From assembly GCA_947175535.1 (NCBI GenBank), contig CAMWNF010000003.1:1-56345 (forward strand): a stretch of 56,345 nt of DNA, given 5' to 3'. Positions 15,737-25,340 of this stretch are shown one piece after another; positions within the stretch are counted from its first letter, which is position 1; each line of letters opens with the position of its first letter. A program made the position numbers and the translations under genes. The notes beneath the pieces were generated by a model that searched no databases, was not told where the DNA came from, and saw nothing but the letters and a program-made list of their open reading frames with translations. This DNA is from an uncultured Bacteroidales bacterium. Lineage in GTDB: Bacteria; Bacteroidota; Bacteroidia; Bacteroidales; Muribaculaceae.

Positions 15737-16912
15737 TTACCGGCGACCGCGGCTACCGCCTCCTCCTGCCGAACCGTGAGAGCCGGATGAACCTCTTGAG
15801 AAACCGCCGCCGCTTGAACGGAATGAACCGGAAGACTGGGTAGAACGATAGTTATTTGAATTATTATATGAATTACGGTTGTAATTGTTATTCGAATTAT
15901 TATTCGAATTGCTGTTCATCATCTCGCGACCTCTGCCCTGATTACCCGGACGGCTTGTATTTACATTCGAGTTATTATGCGAACCATTTGCCGCAGGAGT
16001 ATAATTACCAGGACGGGATGAGGCATTTACGGAAGAAGCGGAGCTGTAACGACCGCGACCCATATTGCCGGGACGTGAAGCCGAAGAAGGCATTGAACCT
16101 GACGAATAGGAACCTGGACGGTGTGTAGCCATCGAACCAGAACCTACGTAGTTATGAGGACGCGATGAGCCTGAAGGGGTAGACGGTCTCCATGCCTGAA
16201 CCGGAGCCCAGCCCCAAGAGGGACCCCATGACGGACCCCAACCTGGTCCATAGGCAGGACCCCAGCCGGGACCCCAGCCCCAAGAAGGTCCCCATGCAGA
16301 GCCCCATGACCAAGACCAATAAGGGTCCCAGCCCCAAGAGTTCCAACCCCATGAATAGTAGGGAGAATACCACGAATTCCAATACCAGGGATTGCCATAA
16401 CGCCAAGACCAAGACGGACCGTAATAATTCCACGGATCATTGTCAATGACGTAAATATTAATGTTCTGAGGCTGTGACATTGCGTAAGTATAGACTTCCT
16501 TCAACTCCTCGTCATCACTTCCCGACACGATATCGGGATTGTGGAAACGTTCGATTCGCTGAGTGTATGAGAAATCAGTACCGCCATTTACATCAGACAC
16601 AATACTGTCAGAAACAAGAAATTGACCGCGACGGTTGTAAGCGTCGACATCGATATCGAGCGAACCGTTTGCAGGAACTGTATAAGTGTCAGCAGACGGA
16701 TAGTCCGTTACTGCATTTTTACCATTGACAATATAAGCCGAATTAGAAGTTTTCTGCTTTGCTGACACAGTTTTCTGCTCGGTTTTTTTCTTTGATGCAT
16801 CATAATAGATGTCGTCGTCATAATAATATGACTGAGCGACTGCGATTGAGGCGGCAGATGCCACAAGCATCATCGCAACAACCTGTTTTTTGATATTTGA
16901 TAACTTTGTCAT
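15737..16912 (-). CDS. secreted low-complexity Trp/Gly/Tyr-rich protein
   Basis: 391 aa with signal peptide (VVAMMLVASAASIAVAQ). Three zones are visible. Residues 30-160 have ordinary composition and an acidic segment. Residues 161-241 hold 22 tryptophans in 81 residues, mixed with Gly, Pro, Ser and Tyr. Residues 242-391 are Ser/Asn/Gly/Arg-rich with repeated RPG and GRGR elements and a basic end. Such composition resembles disordered or phase-separating adhesive proteins; no known domain was recognised. It precedes the FadL-like barrel gene, so it may be a surface or periplasmic partner. The GC-rich WG stretch gives long spurious frames on other strands. Confidence 0.8.
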   Translation of the reverse strand: MTKLSNIKKQVVAMMLVASAASIAVAQSYYYDDDIYYDASKKKTEQKTVSAKQKTSNSAYIVNGKNAVTDYPSADTYTVPANGSLDIDVDAYNRRGQFLVSDSIVSDVNGGTDFSYTQRIERFHNPDIVSGSDDEELKEVYTYAMSQPQNINIYVIDNDPWNYYGPSWSWRYGNPWYWNSWYSPYYSWGWNSWGWDPYWSWSWGSAWGPSWGWGPGWGPAYGPGWGPSWGPSWGWAPVQAWRPSTPSGSSRPHNYVGSGSMATHRPGSYSSGSMPSSASRPGNMGRGRYSSASSVNASSRPGNYTPAANGSHNNSNVNTSRPGNQGRGREMMNSNSNNNSNNNYNRNSYNNSNNYRSTQSSGSFRSSGGGFSRGSSGSHGSAGGGGSRGRR

Positions 16913-17007
16913 CAGAGAGATATATTAGAAGGTAAATAATCTGTTTTCGATATATATTTGACTACAGAGGCGGTGTAAAGTTTAATCTGTAGCCAATGAT
17001 TGAACAA

Positions 17008-17038
17008 CAAAGATAATCAATATTGGGCGTAATTCAAA
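17008..17038 (-). promoter_or_regulatory. promoter of the Trp-rich / FadL-like operon
   Basis: On the minus strand TTTG (17035-17038), 19 bases, TATCTTTG (17008-17015): exact consensus, about 95 bases before the start codon, leaving a roughly 90-base leader. Confidence 0.75.
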
Positions 17039-17078
17039 TTCACAAACAAAAAAAGTATCGCAAAAGACCTGTAACAAC

Positions 17079-17140
17079 ACAAAAAATCTGCCGGTTCCGA
17101 TAGCCAGACATCAACGGTCTGATATCTTAACCGGCAGATT
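17079..17140 (-). terminator. terminator of the HdeD-like gene
   Basis: Perfect 12-bp stem (17085-17096 with 17129-17140), with an inner CAGAC/GTCTG pairing, then TTTTTT on the minus strand. It lies 34 bases past the stop. Confidence 0.85.
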
Positions 17141-17173
17141 GCAATGTCATTTCTTATAACCTTTTATCGCATC

Positions 17174-17728
17174 TTACTTTTCGATGCTTTCAGGTTTGAG
17201 GTCATAAGCAGCGATTGCTACAGTGAAGCCCCAATAGATGAATGCAATAGATGCCAGGAATGAAACCATGTACATATCGCTTGTCCAACCGGCTTCAATG
17301 AAGAAGAAACCGATAACGGCAAGAAGGATACCGTTGATGATTCCAAGCCACCAGTAGCGGTTGCGACGGCGTGCAGCACCTACAAAAGCTTCAATACCCC
17401 AATACAGGAATACGAATGCGAGGAAGTAAGGGAATACTGCTTCTGAAAGGATGATACTGCGCACGAGCATGAAACCGACAAACATATCGATAACACCTCC
17501 GGCAATCCACCATCCCCAGCCTTTGGGAGAATTAGGACCTGCGGCAACGCAGAGCTGGACGATACCGGTTAAAACCAAAAGCCAGCCGAAAATCTGAGAG
17601 GCAACTGCATAACCAGCTGCAGGCCAGAACCAATATGCAAAGCCACCAATAACTAATAAAATACCTACTACAAGAATAAGCCACCACCATCGTGTCTGAC
17701 CTACTGATTTGAAATCTACTGCTTTCAT
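17174..17728 (-). CDS. HdeD family (DUF308) membrane protein
   Basis: 184 aa with six hydrophobic segments in three repeated pairs, the pattern of the HdeD/DUF308 family (WWLILVVGILLVIGGF, GWWIAGGVIDMFVGFML, YWWLGIINGILLAVIGFFFI). HdeD in E. coli is linked to acid resistance at high density; the biochemical role is unknown. Short charged N- and C-terminal tails face the cytoplasm. Single gene with its own strong terminator. No clear promoter box upstream. Confidence 0.85.
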   Translation of the reverse strand: MKAVDFKSVGQTRWWWLILVVGILLVIGGFAYWFWPAAGYAVASQIFGWLLVLTGIVQLCVAAGPNSPKGWGWWIAGGVIDMFVGFMLVRSIILSEAVFPYFLAFVFLYWGIEAFVGAARRRNRYWWLGIINGILLAVIGFFFIEAGWTSDMYMVSFLASIAFIYWGFTVAIAAYDLKPESIEK

Positions 17729-17849
17729 AACATAAATAATTTAGTTTAACTTTATTTCTTTTTTGTTTTGTTTCAGTTTGTATTTATAACAACGTTTTCT
17801 GTAAGTTGGTTGTCGTAATACTGATAAAAAAGTGTATCAGAGCCTATTT

Positions 17850-19166
17850 TCAGAAAGAGAACTGTGCCATAAGTCCTATGCGACGTGCCCAGCGGGTCTC
17901 ACCGCTGACGTTTTTGCGGCATCCTAAATCAAATTCAGCTCCAACCTGCATGCGCGGAGTCAGATTCCAGAACGCATTGACTGCATAGAACTGACCGGAC
18001 TTATATTCGTCGGGAGCAACGGTTCCTTTAGGGCAATAGCGAGTCTGACTCGCAGTAATGGAAGCGAACAGTGAATGAGTAAAATTATACTGAACTCCTA
18101 TATTCCATCCGTATGCCGCAGGAGCATACAGGCGTCCCGGGTCTGAAGTATCGGCGACAAGGTCATAATTACCTATAAGCAGGTCGCCACCAAGACTCTC
18201 GTAACCATGTCCATATGAAGCGTTGACATAAGTCGTTATCATCGGCAGCGGATGAGCTACAGAGCTGAGCTGCAAACCCCACCCCGCTACATTATGATTG
18301 GTTTCCTGCACGAGATTACGGTAAGACAAAGTGCGCACAATGCCTGATAATCTCACATGCTGACCGCGCATCCACTCATATTGCGCAAACGCTGCCCAAT
18401 CAGGCATCCAGTTATCACACTTTGCCGCAAGTGTTCCGTCTGCTCCTATCTGAGGAGCGGGAGTCTCGGCTGAAACTGCAAACACCCAATGTTTTTTAAC
18501 CGTAGGCATCCATCTTACGAGAACCGAGGTAGGTGAAATTTTATTATTGGGACCTTGGGCATCTACTGTCGGAGGAGTTGCCGCAGGGTCACTGAATGTC
18601 GAGTTAGCATAACCGACAGCAAAATCATTGATTACGGCGTATGCTTTTTTAAGCTGGAAATCACGCGACTGGTAGCCGTTGAAATTAGCTTCGATATATA
18701 ATTGATAATAACCGAGTTTCTTGTTCCGACCTATAACACGGAAAAAGAGACAAGTCCCCGCAGGCGTAGTATCGAAATGTTTCATTTTGGTCGGTTGCGG
18801 GTCCATCGGAATAAGATAAGGAGCGAACCCACTCGCAGGAATAGCACCGCCCCAGTCATAATATCCACGCATTCTGACACATCCGCCTATACCCATCGCC
18901 AGACTTGCATCCTTGCTCATGAATAGGAAATATGGAGCATCGGGGTCCTGGAAATGACGGAATTGGTCGTAATAAAAATCTTCTATAAGAGCCTTGATAG
19001 AATCCGTATAGCCGACAGTACCCGAGGGTTTGCCGTCGATAGTTATTATTTTATGCGATGTCACCATCGAATCTATATGCGCGTCGACAAGGCTCTGACG
19101 GGCGAAGGATGATTGTGATACAAAGCCTGTAAGAGCTACGGCTGCAATAATTTTTTGAAACGACAT
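17850..19166 (-). CDS. DcaP-like outer-membrane porin
   Basis: About 438 aa from ATG 19166; ATG 19175 would add MYS. Signal peptide IIAAVALTGFVSQSSFA. The barrel part contains GGCVRMRGYYDWGGAI, a segment characteristic of DcaP-type trimeric porins (usually 'G-x-v-r-x-x-g-y-x-x-x-D'), then alternating strands to the terminal LMAQFSF. DcaP proteins take up small anionic substrates; the specificity here cannot be told. The short N-terminal region before the barrel (VDAHIDSMVTSHK, KALIEDFYYDQ) looks helical. Single-gene unit. Confidence 0.75.
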   Translation of the reverse strand: MSFQKIIAAVALTGFVSQSSFARQSLVDAHIDSMVTSHKIITIDGKPSGTVGYTDSIKALIEDFYYDQFRHFQDPDAPYFLFMSKDASLAMGIGGCVRMRGYYDWGGAIPASGFAPYLIPMDPQPTKMKHFDTTPAGTCLFFRVIGRNKKLGYYQLYIEANFNGYQSRDFQLKKAYAVINDFAVGYANSTFSDPAATPPTVDAQGPNNKISPTSVLVRWMPTVKKHWVFAVSAETPAPQIGADGTLAAKCDNWMPDWAAFAQYEWMRGQHVRLSGIVRTLSYRNLVQETNHNVAGWGLQLSSVAHPLPMITTYVNASYGHGYESLGGDLLIGNYDLVADTSDPGRLYAPAAYGWNIGVQYNFTHSLFASITASQTRYCPKGTVAPDEYKSGQFYAVNAFWNLTPRMQVGAEFDLGCRKNVSGETRWARRIGLMAQFSF

Positions 19167-19312
19167 AGAATACATAATGTTAATGAATGATACAATATTA
19201 ACCACGGGGCTACAGAATTTGTTTCGCAGCTCTGCGAAAAAACATAAAAATGTCTCGTTTTTATTATTTCTTTTTTATTACACATATTTAATAAATATTG
19301 ATTAAAAAATTG

Positions 19313-19320
19313 TAACTTTG
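19313..19320 (+). promoter_or_regulatory. -7 box of the nqr operon
   Basis: TAACTTTG, exact consensus, 63 bases before the nqrA ATG. The surrounding 60 bases are extremely AT-rich; the -33 element is not clear. Confidence 0.6.
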
Positions 19321-19383
19321 CGTTTGAATGAAAATCTTATACCGGAACTAATTCTCACTCAATAACCAACGGACAACACCCGT

Positions 19384-20721
19384 ATGAAACTCAAACTCAA
19401 AAAAGGTCTTGACCTGAAAATAGCCGGCAAAATCACTGATATGGTACCACGCCATACTGATGTAAGGATTTTTGCCGTTGCGCCTGACGACTTTCCGGGT
19501 CTCAAACCTAAGGTAGACGTCAAAGAAGGAGACGCCGTTATAGCCGGCTCACCTTTAATGCATGATAAACATCATGAAGAAGTAAAACTTGTCGCCCCTG
19601 TCAGTGGAACAATCAAAGCTGTTGTCAGAGGAGAACGCAGAAAAGTAATTCGCGTTGAAATAGAAAAAGACGACCGCGATGCAATAAGACAATTCGATAT
19701 CGCATCAGTCTCATCCCGTGATGACGCGATGAGACTTCTCGCTGAAGCAGGTCTGCTGGCTGAAATCCGTCAACGTCCCTATGACATCGTGCCCAATCCG
19801 GAAGTCGCTCCCCGCGATATCTTTGTCACAGCAATAGATTCGGCTCCTCTCGCCGTATCGCCGGAATTATCTGTCGCAGACAAAACGAAACAAATTCAGT
19901 CTGCCATCGACTTTCTCGGGAAAGTCACCGACGGTAAAATATATATTTCGGTCAGACCGGAAACCGTATTACCGGAATTCAAAGGAGCGGTAAAAGTAGA
20001 AGTGACAGGTGCTCACCCTGCCGGAAACGCAGGTGTGCAGGCGGCGAATATCGCTCCTGTCAACAAAGGAGAGACAATATGGACTCTTGATATCGTGACC
20101 CTTGCTCGGATTGGAGAACTCGTGATGACCGGCAAGCGTGAATTTTCGACAATAGTGGCAGTGACCGGTCCTGAAGTAGCTCAACCATGTGTCATAACGA
20201 CCTTCGAAGGCGCTCAGGTAGCCCCTCTGCTGAAAGAGGCTCAGCTAAAAGATACGAATCACCATATCCGCATCATCTCTGGTAATGTGTTGACAGGTAT
20301 TGTAACTGAAATGGACGGGTTTATCCACTTCCCCTATCGTCAGCTAACGGTTATTGCCGAGGGTGACGACAAAGCCGAATTCATGGGTTGGGCATCATTC
20401 TCACCGGCAAAGGCAAGTGTCAGCCCGACTTTCCCCGGACATTTCTCCGACAAAGCTTTCGTGCCTGACGCCCGTCTTAACGGCGGTCGTCGAGCTATGA
20501 TTATGAGCGGAGAATACGATAAGGTCATACCGATGGATATTCTTCCCGAATATCTTCTGAAAGCCATTATCGGTAAAAACATCGACGCAATGGAAAAACT
20601 CGGCATATATGAGATTGCCCCCGAAGATTTCGGCGCAGCGGAATATGTCGACACATCCAAACTTCCGTTACAGCAAATCGTGCGCGATGGTCTTGACTAT
20701 ATGCGCGAAGCTCTTGAATAA
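19384..20721 (+). CDS. nqrA: Na+-translocating NADH:quinone reductase subunit A
   Basis: 445 aa, usual length. NqrA is the peripheral cytoplasmic subunit of the six-subunit sodium pump that couples NADH oxidation to Na+ export; it is related to RnfC and linked to quinone binding. Seen: KLKLKKGLDLKIAG start, lipoyl-like hammerhead VDVKEGDAVIAGSPLMHDK, and the conserved GAHPAGNAGVQAANIAPVNKGE. First gene of a complete operon in canonical order A-B-C-D-E-F with short gaps. Confidence 0.97.
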   Translation: MKLKLKKGLDLKIAGKITDMVPRHTDVRIFAVAPDDFPGLKPKVDVKEGDAVIAGSPLMHDKHHEEVKLVAPVSGTIKAVVRGERRKVIRVEIEKDDRDAIRQFDIASVSSRDDAMRLLAEAGLLAEIRQRPYDIVPNPEVAPRDIFVTAIDSAPLAVSPELSVADKTKQIQSAIDFLGKVTDGKIYISVRPETVLPEFKGAVKVEVTGAHPAGNAGVQAANIAPVNKGETIWTLDIVTLARIGELVMTGKREFSTIVAVTGPEVAQPCVITTFEGAQVAPLLKEAQLKDTNHHIRIISGNVLTGIVTEMDGFIHFPYRQLTVIAEGDDKAEFMGWASFSPAKASVSPTFPGHFSDKAFVPDARLNGGRRAMIMSGEYDKVIPMDILPEYLLKAIIGKNIDAMEKLGIYEIAPEDFGAAEYVDTSKLPLQQIVRDGLDYMREALE

Positions 20722-20744
20722 TATCGACAAAGCAATTACCGACT

Positions 20745-21962
20745 ATGAATTTTCTAAAAAAATATCTCGACCGGGTGCGCCCCAATTTCGAAGAAGGCGG
20801 CAAGCTCCATGCTTTTCACTCGGTGTTTGACGGCTTCGACACATTTCTGTTCACTCCGTCGACGACTTCAGGTGCGAGAGGTGCTCACATCCACGATGCC
20901 ATAGACTCGAAACGCACCATGATTATTGTAGTAGCCGCGTTGATGCCGTGCTTCTTCTTCGGCATGTATAACACCGGCTATCAGCATCAGCTCGCACTCG
21001 GACACGACACATTCCCATTCTGGGAAATGATGCTCTACGGTTTCCTTGCCATAATACCGAGAGTAGTCGTTGCCTACGTCGTTGGTCTGGGCATAGAATT
21101 TATTGTAGCCCAATGGCGTAAGGAGGAAATCCAGGAAGGCTTCCTCGTTACGGGCATCCTTATACCGATGATACTCCCGATAGAGACCCCATTGTGGATG
21201 CTCGCAGTCGCAACCGCGTTCTCTGTTATTTTCGTGAAAGAAGTATTCGGCGGAACAGGTTATAATGTGCTAAACGTAGCTCTGTTTACACGTGCGTTCC
21301 TCTTCTTCGCATATCCTGCCCAGATGTCGGGCGACAAAGTATTCGTCGCCACCGGCACAGCTTTGGGTTACGGTCATGCTGTCCCCGACGGCTTCACATG
21401 CGCAACCCCGCTGGGTCAGATTGCCACACAGACCACTGACCAGCTCACGCTGACAGGTGTTGACGGAAAGATATTGACGACATGGGATGCGTTCATCGGT
21501 CTTATTCCAGGTTCATTCGGCGAGACATCCATGCTCTGCATATTAATCGGAGCTTCAATTCTACTTCTGAGCCGCATCGCCGACTGGCGTGTAATGTTCT
21601 CTGTCTTCGCCGGAGGACTTATTATGGGCTGGATTGCCAACGCGTGCGCAACGCCGACCTACCCTGCTTCGTATCTCACTCCGATTGATCAACTACTATA
21701 CGGTGGTTTCGCTTTTGCAGCCGTGTTTATGGCTACTGACCCCGTTACAGCTGCAAGAACGACAATCGGTAAATATATCTACGGTTTCCTTATCGGTGTA
21801 ATTGCAGTAATTATCCGAACTTACAACAACGGATATCCTGAAGGCGCAATGCTTGCCGTCCTTCTTATGAACTGCTTCGCTCCGCTCATCGACTGGTGTG
21901 TCGTCCAGGCTAACATCAGCCGCCGTATGCGCAGAACAAAAGTAATCTCTAAAAACGCATGA
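20745..21962 (+). CDS. nqrB: Na+-NQR subunit B
   Basis: 405 aa, integral membrane subunit with about ten helices. It carries a covalently bound FMN on threonine: DGFTCATPLG places that threonine at residue 221. N-terminal MNFLKKYLDRVRPNFEEGGKL is typical, and GYNVLNVAL plus the riboflavin-site region follow. It overlaps nqrC by a few bases, which implies coupled translation. NqrB provides the sodium path across the inner membrane together with D and E. Confidence 0.97.
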   Translation: MNFLKKYLDRVRPNFEEGGKLHAFHSVFDGFDTFLFTPSTTSGARGAHIHDAIDSKRTMIIVVAALMPCFFFGMYNTGYQHQLALGHDTFPFWEMMLYGFLAIIPRVVVAYVVGLGIEFIVAQWRKEEIQEGFLVTGILIPMILPIETPLWMLAVATAFSVIFVKEVFGGTGYNVLNVALFTRAFLFFAYPAQMSGDKVFVATGTALGYGHAVPDGFTCATPLGQIATQTTDQLTLTGVDGKILTTWDAFIGLIPGSFGETSMLCILIGASILLLSRIADWRVMFSVFAGGLIMGWIANACATPTYPASYLTPIDQLLYGGFAFAAVFMATDPVTAARTTIGKYIYGFLIGVIAVIIRTYNNGYPEGAMLAVLLMNCFAPLIDWCVVQANISRRMRRTKVISKNA

Positions 21963-22672
21963 CTATGAACAAGCAAAGCAATACCTACACAATAATATAT
22001 ATAATAGTGCTCGTGCTTGTCGTCGGCTCGGCACTCGCACTGACTGCAATGGCTCTTAAACCACGCCAGCAGGAAAATGCCGACGCAGATAAAAAGCGTC
22101 AGATTCTTGCGGCTGTCCACATCACGGCAGACCCTAAGGATATATCATCGACTTTCGATAAGTATATCACCGACCAGTTTATCGTCGACGAAGCCGGCGA
22201 ACGTGTCGGTGACGATGCATTCGCTGTAAACGTCGCTAATGAATCGAAAACAGCCCCGGAAAAACGAGAACTGCCGGTCTATGTCTGCACACTCGCAGAC
22301 AAAGGCGAAACCAAATACATCCTGCCTGTCTACGGCGCAGGTCTTTGGGGTCCGATATGGGGCTATGTCGCTCTCGATTCAGACGGTTCGACAGTCTATG
22401 GCGCATACTTCGCACATCAGGGTGAGACTCCGGGACTCGGTGCAGAGATAGAAAAACCGGCATTCTCAGACCAGTTCGAAGGCAAACAGATGTTCAAAGG
22501 TGACAAGTATCTGCCTGTGACTGTTGTCAAGGCAGGACAGAAACCTCTCGGCGACGAAGATTATGTCGACGCGGTTTCAGGAGGCACCATTACAAGTAAA
22601 GGAGTCGCAGCCATGCTCAACGACTGTCTGACACCTTACAAGAATTATTTAGAAACACTTAGAAACAAATAA
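21959..22672 (+). CDS. nqrC: Na+-NQR subunit C
   Basis: 237 aa with one N-terminal membrane helix (IIYIIVLVLVVGSALALTAMAL) and a periplasmic FMN-binding domain. Covalent FMN threonine is T210 in VSGGTITSKG, equivalent to the S-G-A-T motif of the family. GLWGPIWGYVAL is also conserved. ATG 21959 overlaps the nqrB stop; ATG 21965 is an alternative two codons later. NqrC passes electrons from the Fe centre to NqrB. Confidence 0.96.
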   Translation: MTMNKQSNTYTIIYIIVLVLVVGSALALTAMALKPRQQENADADKKRQILAAVHITADPKDISSTFDKYITDQFIVDEAGERVGDDAFAVNVANESKTAPEKRELPVYVCTLADKGETKYILPVYGAGLWGPIWGYVALDSDGSTVYGAYFAHQGETPGLGAEIEKPAFSDQFEGKQMFKGDKYLPVTVVKAGQKPLGDEDYVDAVSGGTITSKGVAAMLNDCLTPYKNYLETLRNK

Positions 22673-22675
22673 GCC

Positions 22676-23302
22676 ATGGCAGAAAAAGTATCTAACAAAA
22701 GTGTTCTTTTCAATCCGCTGTCAAAGAATAATCCGGTAATAGTACAGGTGCTCGGTATCTGCTCTGTGCTTGCCGTGACAGCGAAGCTGGAGCCTTCGAT
22801 AGTAATGGGGCTGTCGGTAATCGCCGTGCTCGCATTCTCAAATGTGATTATCTCCCTTCTGCGCAACACTATCCCGACCAATATCCGAATAATAGTTCAG
22901 CTTGTGGTCGTGGCAGGTCTTGTGGTCATAGTGAGCCAGCTTCTTGAAGCCTATGCTTATGATGTCAGCAAGCAATTGTCGGTGTTCATCGGTCTTATAA
23001 TCACCAACTGTATTCTGATGGGACGCCTTGAGGCATTTGCTATGGCAAACCGTCCGTGGCCGTCGTTTCTTGACGGTATCGGAAACGGTGTCGGCTATGC
23101 AATCATCCTCATAATCGTCGGATTTTTCCGTGAATTGCTCGGCAGCGGCACTCTCTTAGGATATCAGATTGTTCCGCAGGCATTTTACGAAGCCGGTTAC
23201 GTGAACAACGGTCTCATGATTTTGCCGCCTATGGCTCTCATTGTGGTGGCATGCATCATCTGGGTGCATCGCGCGCGCAATAAAGAACTTCAAGAAGATT
23301 AA
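22676..23302 (+). CDS. nqrD: Na+-NQR subunit D
   Basis: 208 aa, six membrane helices, homologous to NqrE and RnfE. Seen: [17 protein letters not shown] near the start, [17 protein letters not shown] in the middle with the cysteine of the membrane-embedded iron site, and [12 protein letters not shown]. The gap to nqrC is three bases. NqrD and NqrE form an inverted pair that holds a 2Fe-2S centre inside the membrane. Confidence 0.96.
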   Translation: MAEKVSNKSVLFNPLSKNNPVIVQVLGICSVLAVTAKLEPSIVMGLSVIAVLAFSNVIISLLRNTIPTNIRIIVQLVVVAGLVVIVSQLLEAYAYDVSKQLSVFIGLIITNCILMGRLEAFAMANRPWPSFLDGIGNGVGYAIILIIVGFFRELLGSGTLLGYQIVPQAFYEAGYVNNGLMILPPMALIVVACIIWVHRARNKELQED

Positions 23303-23330
23303 TTTCATCACATAGTCCCCTGATAAAACA

Positions 23331-23948
23331 ATGGAAAATCTGAATATATTCATAAGGTCGATTTTCGTCGACAACATGATTTTCGCCTACTTTCTGGGCA
23401 TGTGTTCGTTTCTTGCCGTTAGCAAGAACGTCAAGACAGCTTTCGGTCTGGGCATCGCCGTCACATTCATGCTTGTGATAAGCCTTCCGATAAACTACCT
23501 GCTCGAAACTTATGTTCTCCGCGCAGGTGCGCTGAAATGGCTTGGTCCGGAGTACGCTGATGTTGACCTCAGCTTTCTTTCGTTAATACTGTTCATCGCG
23601 GTCATCGCTTCGATGACTCAGCTCGTCGAAATGGCTGTGGAGAAATACAGTCCCGCTCTATATGCGTCGCTCGGCATCTTCCTGCCGCTTATTGCAGTAA
23701 ACTGCGCCATCCTCGGCGGTTCGCTCTTCATGCAGCAACGTGACTTCGGCAGTGTGTGGACAGCAGTATGTGCAGGCGGAGGCTGGGGTATCGGCTGGCT
23801 GCTGGCGATTACAGCGATTGCTGCTATCCGCGAACGCATCGCGACATACTCCAATATTCCGAAACCTCTGCGCGGCATCGGCATCACATTTATATTAACC
23901 GCTTTGATGGGTGTAGCTTTCATGAGCTTCCTCGGCATAAAACTCTGA
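23331..23948 (+). CDS. nqrE: Na+-NQR subunit E
   Basis: 205 aa, six helices, paralogue of NqrD with opposite topology. Seen: FIRSIFVDNMIFAYFLGMCSFLAVS and FLPLIAVNCAILGG, each contributing a cysteine ligand. A 28-base gap follows nqrD and six bases precede nqrF. Complete and without oddities. Confidence 0.96.
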   Translation: MENLNIFIRSIFVDNMIFAYFLGMCSFLAVSKNVKTAFGLGIAVTFMLVISLPINYLLETYVLRAGALKWLGPEYADVDLSFLSLILFIAVIASMTQLVEMAVEKYSPALYASLGIFLPLIAVNCAILGGSLFMQQRDFGSVWTAVCAGGGWGIGWLLAITAIAAIRERIATYSNIPKPLRGIGITFILTALMGVAFMSFLGIKL

Positions 23949-23954
23949 TACGCC

Positions 23955-25253
23955 ATGACTCTGAATATCATTTTAAGCTCTGTCACATCTCTGACCCTTA
24001 TGGCAGGCGTGGGCATATTCCTTCTCATAACCCTGCTGTTGGTCATCGTACTGCTTACTGCAAAAAAATTCCTCGTTAATTCGGGTGCCGTCACCATCAA
24101 TATCAACAACGACAAAAATGTCGAGGCTGAGTCTGGCAAAAGTCTGCTTTCGACCTTGGCTGACCAAAATATATTCCTACCGTCGGCTTGTGGCGGCAAA
24201 GGCAGTTGCGGTCAGTGCAAAGTTCAGGTACTCGAAGGTGGTGGTGAAATACTCCCCACCGAGACCGTTCATTTCACACGCAAACAGATTCAGGAAGGCT
24301 GGCGTCTCGGCTGTCAGCTTAAAGTGAAGGACAATCTCAAGATTGACGTGCCGGCTTCGGTTCTCGATGTCAAGGAATGGGAATGCGAGGTTATCTCTAA
24401 CCGTAACGTTGCGACCTTCATCAAGGAGTTTATCGTAAAACTGCCTGAAGGCGAACATATGAATTTCCTACCCGGCTCCTATGCTCAGATTAAAATTCCG
24501 CCATTCATGATGGATTATGCAACGGACATCGACCGTGAACTTATCGGTCCGGAATATCTGCCGTCATGGGAAAAGTTCGGTCTCTTTGACTTACACTGCA
24601 AAAACGACGAGACCACTATCCGCGCCTACTCTATGGCAAACTATCCCGCCGAAGGAGACCGCATCATGCTGACAGTCCGTATTGCTACCCCACCCTTCAA
24701 ACCGAAACCCGCCGTAGGCTTCATGGATGTAAACCCGGGTATAGCGTCAAGCTATATCTTCACACTCAAGCCCGGCGACAAGGTGATGATGAGTGGTCCT
24801 TACGGAGACTTCCATGTCAACACCGACTCAAAAGCAGAAATGATGTGGATTGGTGGTGGAGCAGGCATGGCTCCTCTCCGTTCGCAAATCATGTATATGA
24901 TGAAGACGCTCAAATGCACCGACCGTGTAATGAATTATTTCTACGGAGCACGTGCGCTTAACGAAGTGTTCTATCTCGAAGACTTCCTCGCTCTCGAAAA
25001 GGAATTCCCCAACTTCAAGTTCCATCTCGCACTTGACCGTCCCGACCCGGTAGCCGACCAGATTGGCGTCGCTTACACTCCCGGCTTCGTTCATCAGGTC
25101 ATCTACGATACATATCTCAAAGATCATCCCAATCCAGAGGATATCGAATATTACATGTGCGGTCCCGGTCCGATGAGTAACGCAGTCAACGGCATGCTCG
25201 ATAGCCTCGGCGTCGAACCATCGTCAATACACTACGATAATTTCGGTGGCTAA
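23955..25253 (+). CDS. nqrF: Na+-NQR subunit F (NADH-oxidising)
   Basis: 432 aa. One N-terminal helix (FLLITLLLVIVLL), then a 2Fe-2S ferredoxin domain with Cys 79, 85, 88 and 120, then an FAD/NADH reductase domain: RAYSMANY at 223-230 binds FAD, GGGAGMAP at 300-307 binds NADH, and YYMCGPGPM is near the end. It feeds electrons from NADH into the complex. Last gene of the operon, with a strong terminator 32 bases downstream. Confidence 0.97.
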   Translation: MTLNIILSSVTSLTLMAGVGIFLLITLLLVIVLLTAKKFLVNSGAVTININNDKNVEAESGKSLLSTLADQNIFLPSACGGKGSCGQCKVQVLEGGGEILPTETVHFTRKQIQEGWRLGCQLKVKDNLKIDVPASVLDVKEWECEVISNRNVATFIKEFIVKLPEGEHMNFLPGSYAQIKIPPFMMDYATDIDRELIGPEYLPSWEKFGLFDLHCKNDETTIRAYSMANYPAEGDRIMLTVRIATPPFKPKPAVGFMDVNPGIASSYIFTLKPGDKVMMSGPYGDFHVNTDSKAEMMWIGGGAGMAPLRSQIMYMMKTLKCTDRVMNYFYGARALNEVFYLEDFLALEKEFPNFKFHLALDRPDPVADQIGVAYTPGFVHQVIYDTYLKDHPNPEDIEYYMCGPGPMSNAVNGMLDSLGVEPSSIHYDNFGG

Positions 25254-25285
25254 CAATAACTTTCACTAACATAACTCACATCCGC

Positions 25286-25325
25286 GCAAGCGACCTCACT
25301 GATGTTTTGGGGTCGCTTGCTTTTA
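25286..25325 (+). terminator. terminator of the nqr operon
   Basis: Perfect 10-bp GC-rich stem (25286-25295 with 25311-25320) followed by TTTTAT. It supports placing the next gene's start at 25341, after the hairpin. Confidence 0.88.
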
Positions 25326-25340
25326 TCCGACAGTCGAATT

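Noticed and set aside
16144-16449. Several long frames and tandem-like repeats opposite the Trp-rich gene
   Set aside because: They arise from the repeated TGG/GG-rich codons of the Trp/Gly region; this is protein low complexity, not a mobile or CRISPR repeat.
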